Source of the DNA: an uncultured Bacilli bacterium
Lineage (GTDB): Bacteria > Bacillota_I > Bacilli_A > RF39 > UBA660
Reading direction: 5' to 3'
DNA: 31,052 bases
NCBI GenBank assembly: GCA_934087065.1
Contig: CAKOIS010000011.1
Span: forward strand, 1 to 31,052
Shown: piece after piece, positions 9,801-15,218 of the stretch
Layout: each line of letters begins with the position of its first letter
Numbering within the stretch: the stretch's first letter is position 1
The notes under the pieces: model-generated
Told to the model about the DNA's origin: nothing
What the model saw: only the letters and a program-made list of their open reading frames with translations
The model's database searches: none
Position numbers and translations under genes: made by a program

Positions 9801-10039
9801 TCATTTTTTCTTATTACTTGTCTATATTTACCAACATCATAATAGTATGAATTAGTTTCAAAATAATAGTCAGTGTAACCTTTATCAGGATAGTCATGTT
9901 CATCAGTAACTTCTATACTATAGCTAGTTATTAATTCACCACGTACGATATCAGAATAGGCAAATCTTTTAAGAATGTAATCTTTATTATCAAGATACAT
10001 TTTTTTATTAGTTACATAATCATTTTCTTTTTCGAACAT
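6863..10039 (-). CDS. SWIM zinc finger SNF2-family DNA helicase/translocase
   Basis: This 1058-residue protein has the layout of bacterial HepA/YwqA-like SNF2 ATPases. A SWIM zinc finger lies near the N-terminus (Cys89, Cys91, Cys100, His102 in SCNCNNF...CVH). A long bacterial SNF2-associated region follows. The helicase half has Walker A in LADEMGLGKTIQ (about residue 615), a DEAQ Walker B box (about 711), an LTGTPIEN motif and the C-terminal motifs GGTGLNL and DRAHRIGQ (about 990). Such proteins translocate on DNA and remodel DNA-protein complexes; the exact role of this one is unknown. GAGGTG precedes the start. It lies next to the cas locus but has its own promoter and terminator, so I do not treat it as part of CRISPR-Cas. 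Confidence 0.93.
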   Translation of the reverse strand: MFEKENDYVTNKKMYLDNKDYILKRFAYSDIVRGELITSYSIEVTDEHDYPDKGYTDYYFETNSYYYDVGKYRQVIRKNDDGEILSYSCNCNNFRDTSSCVHLVGCFHNYAFLIFYAKPDPLKISNNILDILSKTNKPVVKKEVFLSVDILSSSTDFLYDVKIKIGINKMYSYNNKQNQFLQATNRKDDEFTFGKDFTFNFNSNYFSKKATKVLKYINRFHPDLNKNWFDDKEINNFLDLLKELDYPFTYNLHKITKILEEFPLQSTVEEMDQDNYIVNFDLKDYKLISYNYAYNNSNIYYLSDKEISLLFLLYKQNMSSLIIPKNRLKDFSSGVLPIIKKHVEVNENLKDKIQIINEPDVSLYFDLNKDNVICNIKLKYNEEIDYFDNKANVLRDVEFETNLISYLETFGFIKNNKKIIMNDLDKIVYLIDEGLNLISKKYPVYTTENFKKLGLKKTKVSSTFSVGKDNILSYDFNLDGISNDDIVNIFKSIKEKKKYYKLSNNQIVDLEDSDLNELMDLTEELDITDEDIISAKGSVMKYRAIYLDSIKDSKYSIVKTDNLFKEFINNFHQYKDANLTLADNELKTLRDYQITGVKWLYNLDKCSFGGILADEMGLGKTIQLIYYIKQMLKEDNSFKFLIVVPTSLLYNWDREFEKFAPDIPVKIVSGIKTKRQDLIENTNKNVFITTYGLLREDLEYYEKIHYHAVILDEAQNIKNPLAGTTKACKSMKADVKFALTGTPIENSAVELWSIFDYIMPGYLSKYDKFTSKYKVKEFDEDTNKLLDSLSKQISPFILRRKKKDVIKELPEKIETNIFIELGDEQKKIYVAELNKVKEAIEEALNDGGMSKVRFMILPLLTKLRQICIDPKIVYSDYTSGSNKIDRFLSVIEEVTNNNHKVLVFTSFRTALNLVKEKLDSIGIKSYQIDGSVSSKERQTRVDNFNNNDDVKVFLIMLKSGGTGLNLASADIVIHLDLWWNPQAENQATDRAHRIGQKNTVEVIKLVSKGTIEEKVLDLQEKKKELSNRLIDSNNMDQNIISELTEKDIKNLLAFENKD

Positions 10040-10060
10040 ACTATTTCACCTCATTTTGTT

Positions 10061-10066
10061 AGTATA
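10061..10066 (-). promoter_or_regulatory. Candidate SNF2 gene promoter, extended -10
   Basis: TGG-TATACT on the minus strand, about 21 bases before the start codon. No clear -35 is visible. Confidence 0.5.
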
Positions 10067-10113
10067 CCATATTTTGCTAAAAAAATATAGATACAGAGAA
10101 AAGAATCATGAAA

Positions 10114-10149
10114 AATGAAAAATACTTTAGTCTTTTTGCTAAAGTATTT
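10114..10149 (-). terminator. Terminator after the surface protein gene
   Basis: An 11-base-pair stem (10139-10149 with 10120-10130) has an 8-base loop. On the minus strand it is followed by TTCATTTTTC. The T-run is also fair on the other strand, so it may insulate both sides. Nothing else is seen between 10150 and the stop codon at 10248. Confidence 0.8.
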
Positions 10150-10247
10150 TACTAGTTTATCTTATTATATGCACTATCAATTAAATATTAAGTTACTTTA
10201 CAGTAATTATATTAGTAAATTAATCGTTAGACACAGTTAAGTTAACT

Positions 10248-11753
10248 CTAGCATCCACTTGTAGTTTCTTTTATTGTATATGGTGCGCTTGCCGAGCCAT
10301 CTCCACTCTTCCATTTGACACAGGCTTTTAGTGATAAGGCTGGGCGCACACCGTTGGAGCTGGTGACGCGGACGGTGTTCAAGTGGCCAGGGTAGGACGA
10401 ACCGCCCACGCCGAACACGTAAGCGTCGCCGCCACTCCAAAAGACAGGAGACAACAACAGCCACCAGGTTGAGTCTGTAGAGCTTTCGTTTGCACTATTT
10501 TTATAATACCATGTTGGTGCATTAGTAAATATCACTCCTCCTGCAAAACTTACTTCGTCTGCTGTCATTAATGCTATTGGATATGTTAGTTTTCCATTTC
10601 CAGTACTACTATCTACTGTGAATTTGTCTTCTGTTGCTGCACAGTCATAACTTGGTGTTTTATTTGTTAATAGTCTTGTGTATGCTCCATAGTTGAACTG
10701 TAACCTTCCTGTGTTATATCCACCTGCTGGATTACTTCTATCATTACAATATACTGCTGTTGTACTTATATATTTTCCATAGTTAGTGTTTAGATTATTT
10801 TGATACCATGTATCTATTACTCCTTTTATTGTACTATTATTTGTATTTGTTCTATTATTTACTAATGACCCACTTGTTCCATACATATATCCTACATACA
10901 TTGGGTCAGTAATTATTTTATTAAACTCTGTGCTTGAGTTTATAACCGCATTTGTTGCTGTTGTTCTTGTTCCGTGATACAAAAGTCTTACTCCACCATC
11001 TGAGTTTGTTCTTATTATTCTCCAGTATAAGTCTTGATTACTTGCATTCTTTCCAAACTTTACCCAGTTATCTGTTGCATTCCCTGCAAAATAATATACT
11101 GTTTTACTGTCTTCAGTAGAAGTATATAATGTGTTTGTATTATCTGCTGTTAAAACTGTACTAAAGTCTGTTCTTGTTAACTTTGTTGATTTATCAGCAA
11201 GTAGTTGACTTAATAATGTAATTGGTTCTTCTGTTCCCTCAGTTATAAATAATGTTCCACTTAGTTTTCTTCCCATATCATCACTTTGGTCTACACTTTC
11301 ATCGTTTACATACTTAAATTCAATAGTGTAACTTTGTGTTACTCCATTAGGTATTACTACACTATAAGCTAGTATTGTATCTGTTGCTACACTTGATTTT
11401 GGAATATCTTTAAACTCTGTCATATTGTATCCATTGTTTGTACTAGTTATCTTATATTGTAAGTATCCTTCTGTTACAAAAGTATTTAACAAATCTTTTA
11501 TTACTATATTATACTTATATTCACTTTTACTGTTATTTTGTACAGTAAATGTTTTAGTTTTTTGCCAACCTGGTTCTATATCAGCACCAGCTATTTCTCC
11601 ATCTGTGTCAGTGAATACTATCTGTAAGTTAGTACTTGTTACACTTACATCTTTTCCCTTTCCTATTATTTGTGCTGTAAAGTAAGCTAGTGATACACTA
11701 AGTACTACTACTAAAAGGCTTACTACAACTAATGTTAATTGTTTGTTTTTCAT
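10248..11753 (-). CDS. TasA/camelysin-like surface protein with a DGR-type variable C-terminal domain
   Basis: This 501-residue exported protein has Lys-rich MKNKQ, then a hydrophobic segment (about 6-27, ending SLAYFTAQ), resembling the N-terminus of TasA/CotN/camelysin-like proteins. A beta-rich region with GW..TKTFTVQNNS follows (to about 180). Beyond residue 200 comes a second domain with YWRIIRTNSDGGVRLLY, like DUF6273-type domains. The C-terminus has WWLLLSP, a variable stretch and SSNGVRPALSLK, a layout seen in C-type-lectin-like variable proteins of diversity-generating retroelements. The DNA for about residues 425-475 is abruptly GC-rich with mostly C-ending codons. AGAGG precedes the start. 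It is probably attached to or secreted at the cell surface and binds an unknown ligand. The retroelement link is inference; no reverse transcriptase or template repeat is in the window. Confidence 0.75.
   Translation of the reverse strand: MKNKQLTLVVVSLLVVVLSVSLAYFTAQIIGKGKDVSVTSTNLQIVFTDTDGEIAGADIEPGWQKTKTFTVQNNSKSEYKYNIVIKDLLNTFVTEGYLQYKITSTNNGYNMTEFKDIPKSSVATDTILAYSVVIPNGVTQSYTIEFKYVNDESVDQSDDMGRKLSGTLFITEGTEEPITLLSQLLADKSTKLTRTDFSTVLTADNTNTLYTSTEDSKTVYYFAGNATDNWVKFGKNASNQDLYWRIIRTNSDGGVRLLYHGTRTTATNAVINSSTEFNKIITDPMYVGYMYGTSGSLVNNRTNTNNSTIKGVIDTWYQNNLNTNYGKYISTTAVYCNDRSNPAGGYNTGRLQFNYGAYTRLLTNKTPSYDCAATEDKFTVDSSTGNGKLTYPIALMTADEVSFAGGVIFTNAPTWYYKNSANESSTDSTWWLLLSPVFWSGGDAYVFGVGGSSYPGHLNTVRVTSSNGVRPALSLKACVKWKSGDGSASAPYTIKETTSGC
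10335..10470 (-). other. GC-rich candidate variable region of a diversity-generating retroelement
   Basis: I counted 66 G+C in the 100 bases 10341-10440, far above the flanking AT-rich coding DNA. It encodes the stretch from WWLLLSP to GVRPAL. In the core most codons end in C (GGC, GAC, TAC, TTC, TCC, CAC, AAC, GTC), as expected if an AAC-rich template was mutated at its adenines. The conserved bases after it, encoding NGVRPAL, would be the place for the homing signal. Import of a GC-rich segment by recombination is the main alternative. Confidence 0.55.
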
Positions 11754-11786
11754 ACATCTTACCTCTCTTTTATATTATCTACATAA

Positions 11787-11815
11787 ATTATAACTTAATA
11801 CATTCAAAAAGTAAA
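11787..11815 (-). promoter_or_regulatory. Promoter of the surface protein gene
   Basis: TTTACT (11815-11810), a 17-base spacer and TATAAT (11792-11787) on the minus strand. The palindrome at 11825-11840 lies just upstream of the -35. Confidence 0.7.
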
Positions 11816-11824
11816 TACATTTTG

Positions 11825-11840
11825 TATTCAAAAATGAATA
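11825..11840. promoter_or_regulatory. Palindromic operator candidate between divergent genes
   Basis: TATTCA-AAAA-TGAATA is a perfect inverted repeat. A second ATTCAAAAA copy lies about 23 bases away at 11802-11810. It sits between the surface protein promoter and the ribbon-helix-helix gene, a natural place for that regulator to bind. Confidence 0.45.
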
Positions 11841-11888
11841 TATATTTAATTGTGGTTTATTAATATAATTGTTATAGAGGTGTATAGA

Positions 11889-12080
11889 ATGAAAAAATTT
11901 GTGCCTTCTAAGGGAAGTAACGATAAAGTTGTTATAAGCATGAGAATTGATACTAAATTATTAGAAACTATAGATAGAGAGTCTTATAAAGCTAAGATTA
12001 GTCGTAATGAGTTTATATCGCAGTGTATTAGTTACGCACTTTCTAATATGGAAGAAAATGCAAAAGTAAAACAGAGTTAA
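11889..12080 (+). CDS. Small ribbon-helix-helix (CopG/Arc-like) DNA-binding protein
   Basis: The protein is 63 residues: a basic N-terminus (MKKFVPSKGSN), a beta strand KVVISMRID, helix TKLLETIDRESYKA, then ISRNEFISQCISYALSNM. This strand-helix-helix pattern, with alternating residues in the strand and an SRNEFI turn, is that of dimeric ribbon-helix-helix repressors. An upstream in-frame ATG (11850) exists, but GAGGTG at 11876-11881 places the start at 11889. TATAAT at 11864-11869 may be its -10. It is transcribed away from the surface protein gene and is the obvious candidate for regulating itself and that gene. The last codons form half of a shared terminator. There is no toxin partner beside it. 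Confidence 0.75.
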   Translation: MKKFVPSKGSNDKVVISMRIDTKLLETIDRESYKAKISRNEFISQCISYALSNMEENAKVKQS

Positions 12081-12101
12081 TTAAATTTTTAACTCTGTTT
12101 T
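12068..12101. terminator. Bidirectional terminator shared by the RHH gene and leuS
   Basis: A perfect 12-base-pair stem (AAAACAGAGTTA at 12068-12079 with its complement at 12090-12101) spans both 3' ends. Because the arms are complementary, both proteins end in Lys-Gln-Ser-stop, encoded by the same bases on opposite strands. The T-rich bases lie within the arm. Confidence 0.85.
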
Positions 12102-14500
12102 ATTACTATATTTACTATTTTATTAGGTACTACTATTTCTTTTAGGATAGTAGTATTTTCTAAGTATTTTTTAACATTGTCTAATTCTTTTGCAAGTCTT
12201 AGAGTTTCTTCTTTGTCTGTGTTTGAAGGTATGTTCATAGTGCCTCTTAGTTTACCATTTACTTGTACTGCAATGTTTACTGTGCTTTCTTTTGTTTTTT
12301 CTTCATCGAATGTAGGCCAAGCGCTTTCGCAGATTGGTTTTCCTAAAGCATATTTTTCATTTAATTCTTCAGTGATGTGTGGTGCGATAGGGTTTAGTAA
12401 AGTAAGAAGTGTTTTGTAGTCATTCTTTGTTATTGTTTCGTTTTTATCTAAGTCGTTTGTTAGTATCATAAGTGAAGATACAGCAGTGTTAAATTTAAGA
12501 TTACTTAAATCTTCAGTTACTTTTTTAATTGTTTGATGTATTAGTGTTTCGTTAGTGTAACCTTCTTTATCACTTAGTTTTTCTCCTAATTTGTATATTC
12601 TATCTAGGAAACGTTTGCAACCTCTTAGTGAGTCAGTTGACCAAGATACGTCTTGTTGGTAGTCACCTATAAACATTTCATAAAGTCTTAAAGCGTCTGC
12701 CCCTACTTCGTTTACTACTGTATCAGGGTTTATTACGTTACCTTTTGATTTAGACATTTTTTCATGGTTTGAACCTAGTATCATACCATGAGAAACTCTT
12801 ACATCTATCATTTCTTTATTTGGAACTAGGCCAAAATTGTATAGCATTTGTACCCAAAATCTTGCATAAAGTAAGTGTCTTGCTGTGTGTTCCATTCCAC
12901 CATTATACCAGTTTACTTTATTCCAGTATTTCATTGCGTCCATACTTGCGAATTCCTTATTGTTATGTGCATCCATGAATCTTAGGAAATACCAAGAAGA
13001 TCCAGCCCATTGTGGCATTGTGTCTGTTTCTCTTGTTGCGGGAGTGCCACACACTGGACATGTAGTGTTTACCCATTCAGTTATTTTTGCAAGAGGACTT
13101 TCTCCTGTGTCAGTAGGTTCGTATTCTGCTACATCTGGAAGTAGAAGTGGTAAATCTTCTTCTTTCATTGGAACCCATCCACATTTAGGACAGTTTATCA
13201 TTGGAATTGGTTCGCCCCAGAATCTTTGTCTACTGAAAATCCAGTCTCTCATTTTGTAGTTGTTTACTCGTCTTGCAATACCCATGTTTTCTAGTTTATT
13301 AGTGATTCTTTCTTTTGCTTCTTCTACAGTTAAACCAGTAAATTCTTCTGAGTTTATAAGTTTACATCCCTTACCTAAATAGTCTTGTTTTTCAAAGGCA
13401 GAAGAAGTAGTTTCTCTTCCGTCTATTACTTGGATCATTGGAATATTGTGAACTGTAGCATACTCAAAGTCTCTTTGGTCGTGACTAGGAACAGCCATTA
13501 CAGCACCTGTACCATATGAACCTAATACAAAGTCTCCAATAAATATTGGAACTTCTTTTCCGTTAACTGGGTTTATAGCTTTTAAGCCTTTTAATTCTAC
13601 ACCCGATTTTCCTTTATTTAGTTCTGTTCTATCCATATTTGATTTTTTTAGTGTTTCTTTGATGTATGCGTTTACTTCATCTTTGTTTTCTATTCTAGGC
13701 ATAAGTTCTTTAATAAGTTTACCATCTGGTGCGATTACAAAGAAAGTTATTCCGTATATTGTTTCTATACAAGTTGTGAATATGCTAAATTTTCCTCCGC
13801 CAACAATATCTATGTCTACTTCAACACCAGTTGATTTACCTATCCAATTTATTTGACCTAGTTTTACTTTTTCAGCAAAGTGAGTATCGTTTAGTCCAGT
13901 AAGTAAGTCTTCAGCGTACTCGCTCATTTTTAGCATCCATTGACTTTTTTCTTTTTGTTCTACAGCACTTCCACATCTTTCACAAACTCCACCTGCTGCA
14001 TCTTCGTTTGAAAGTACCATTTTACAGTTTGGACACCAGTTAACAGGTATTGTGTCTTTGTAAGCCATGTTGTGTTTAAAAAATTGTATGAATTGCCATT
14101 GTGTCCATTTATAGTATTCAGGGTCAGTTGTTGAAAATGCTCTACTCCAGTCAAAACTGAAACCTATTCTTTTCATTTGTTCTGAAAAGTGAGCGATAGC
14201 TTTGTTTGTTACATCTTTTGGATGTGTATGAGTTTTAATTGCGTATTGTTCAGCAGGTGCCCCGAATGCATCAAATCCCATTGGGAATAATACGTTATAG
14301 CCTTGCATTCTCTTCATTCTCGCCATTGCATCATGCGCAGTATAACTTCTTACGTGTCCAACGTGAAGTCCATTACCACTAGGATATGGGAACTCTACTA
14401 GAATGTAGTATGGATTAGCCCCTTCATTTTTTACTTCAAAAGTGTGGTTTTTTTCCCAAAAACTTTGCCATTTCTTTTCTATTTCTTCAAAATTATACAT
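12089..14500 (-). CDS. leuS: Leucyl-tRNA synthetase
   Basis: This class I synthetase charges tRNA-Leu with leucine. The 803-residue product has the HIGH-type signature PYPSGNGLHVGH (about residues 38-49), zinc-domain cysteines (NWCPNCKMV...CERCG), the editing domain (GTGAVMAVPSHDQRD), a second cysteine set (INCPKCGW), and KMSKSKGN near residue 580, with a C-terminal IAVQVNGKLRGT domain. An ORF starts at 14509 with TTG, but AAGGAG ten bases upstream of the ATG at 14500 supports the later start. The start overlaps the upstream membrane gene by eight bases. Expression is under the T-box leader. Confidence 0.98.
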   Translation of the reverse strand: MYNFEEIEKKWQSFWEKNHTFEVKNEGANPYYILVEFPYPSGNGLHVGHVRSYTAHDAMARMKRMQGYNVLFPMGFDAFGAPAEQYAIKTHTHPKDVTNKAIAHFSEQMKRIGFSFDWSRAFSTTDPEYYKWTQWQFIQFFKHNMAYKDTIPVNWCPNCKMVLSNEDAAGGVCERCGSAVEQKEKSQWMLKMSEYAEDLLTGLNDTHFAEKVKLGQINWIGKSTGVEVDIDIVGGGKFSIFTTCIETIYGITFFVIAPDGKLIKELMPRIENKDEVNAYIKETLKKSNMDRTELNKGKSGVELKGLKAINPVNGKEVPIFIGDFVLGSYGTGAVMAVPSHDQRDFEYATVHNIPMIQVIDGRETTSSAFEKQDYLGKGCKLINSEEFTGLTVEEAKERITNKLENMGIARRVNNYKMRDWIFSRQRFWGEPIPMINCPKCGWVPMKEEDLPLLLPDVAEYEPTDTGESPLAKITEWVNTTCPVCGTPATRETDTMPQWAGSSWYFLRFMDAHNNKEFASMDAMKYWNKVNWYNGGMEHTARHLLYARFWVQMLYNFGLVPNKEMIDVRVSHGMILGSNHEKMSKSKGNVINPDTVVNEVGADALRLYEMFIGDYQQDVSWSTDSLRGCKRFLDRIYKLGEKLSDKEGYTNETLIHQTIKKVTEDLSNLKFNTAVSSLMILTNDLDKNETITKNDYKTLLTLLNPIAPHITEELNEKYALGKPICESAWPTFDEEKTKESTVNIAVQVNGKLRGTMNIPSNTDKEETLRLAKELDNVKKYLENTTILKEIVVPNKIVNIVIKQS

Positions 14501-14861
14501 TTTTATCAAACTCCTTCTTTTTTAATATTCTTCCTATTATTTCATATAATGAGTAAATTAGTACTAACATTACTACGAAACCTACAAGTAAACTCATAGT
14601 GAATGATTTAATATTTGATATTACTACAAATGTTGTTGATATTATTAGTGGGTTTATAAAATTTATATACCACTTTAGGGTATTGTAGTCTGTTTTTCTT
14701 TTATCTAGTTTAAACTTTGTAGTCAGGTATGTTACGTCTGTCATTTTTTTAGCATCAGCATATGTTTTCTTTTTTCTATTGATAATGAAAACATAGACTA
14801 AGAATATAATCAGGTATGAAGCTAAAAAGTATATTGTGTTAATTATTATTTTTTCTTTCAT
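14493..14861 (-). CDS. Small membrane protein in the leuS T-box operon
   Basis: The protein is 122 residues from the ATG at 14861; an in-frame TTG at 14873 is open, but GGAGG lies properly before the ATG. There are three likely membrane segments: about residues 5-26 (IIINTIYFLASYLIIFLVYVF) and two in the second half (PLIISTTFVVISNI, MSLLVGFVVMLVLIYSLYEI). A Lys/Thr-rich cytoplasmic stretch contains YADAKKMTDV.YLTTKFKLD. I do not know its function. It is the first gene after the T-box and its stop overlaps the leuS start (ATGTATAA), so it should be induced together with leuS when leucyl-tRNA is uncharged. Confidence 0.8.
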   Translation of the reverse strand: MKEKIIINTIYFLASYLIIFLVYVFIINRKKKTYADAKKMTDVTYLTTKFKLDKRKTDYNTLKWYINFINPLIISTTFVVISNIKSFTMSLLVGFVVMLVLIYSLYEIIGRILKKKEFDKNV

Positions 14862-14873
14862 AGTATCCTCCAA

Positions 14874-15083
14874 AAAAATAAACTTTATGACTTAAGGACT
14901 GCAGATTGCAGCGGTACCACCTTAATTCATAAAGTATTATGCATCTTTATAGTTATAACGCTTGCTAGCGAAGTTTTTCTAAAAGCAAGTTCATTAACTT
15001 TCTTTGTTAGTTTGCACCTAACACTAACTCTCTTTAAAAGAAATGTTAATTACTACTCTTTTGTCAACAAAACTTATATTAGT
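14874..15083 (-). promoter_or_regulatory. T-box leader, tRNA-Leu responsive
   Basis: This leader controls the membrane gene and leuS by sensing uncharged tRNA. Stem I contains AGAGAG and the distal GGTGCAAAC pattern. The likely specifier codon is CTT (Leu) at 14989-14987, preceded by ATGAA. The T-box core AAGGTGGTACCGC lies at about 14923-14911; its TGGT can pair with ACCA of uncharged tRNA, fitting the A discriminator of tRNA-Leu. The competing terminator stem pairs 14920-14934 with 14883-14897 and is followed by TTTATTTTTTT. All parts are in the right order before a leucine synthetase. Confidence 0.95.
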
Positions 15084-15112
15084 ATTATAGCAGTATATTT
15101 ATTTAATTTCAA
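15084..15112 (-). promoter_or_regulatory. Promoter of the leuS T-box operon
   Basis: TTGAAA (15112-15107), a 17-base spacer and TATAAT (15089-15084) with TGC before the -10, on the minus strand. Confidence 0.85.
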
Positions 15113-15124
15113 GTAGTTCATTAT

Positions 15125-15154
15125 AAAAAAGTGACATCCTGGGTTAAGGATGTC
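15125..15154 (-). terminator. Terminator after the GH31 gene
   Basis: GACATCC-loop-GGATGTC (15154 to 15133) is followed by ACTTTTTT on the minus strand. A second, looser inverted repeat (GGGTTATC with GATACCC) lies between it and the GH31 stop. Confidence 0.9.
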
Positions 15155-15218
15155 GTATAAAAATATATTAGGTGGGTATCAAAAAATATAAATTAATCGA
15201 TAACCCAATATAAGTATA

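Noticed and set aside
6863..10039. SNF2 helicase as part of the CRISPR or another defence system
   Set aside because: It has its own promoter and terminator, is a common chromosomal gene in Bacillota, and no known defence partner flanks it.
10237..10464. 75-codon minus-strand reading frame with many Arg and Trp
   Set aside because: It is a shifted frame over the GC-rich end of the surface protein gene and reflects its composition; there is no ribosome binding site.
10040..12080. A complete diversity-generating retroelement in this window
   Set aside because: No reverse transcriptase, accessory protein or second GC-rich copy is present; only the target-like segment can be supported.
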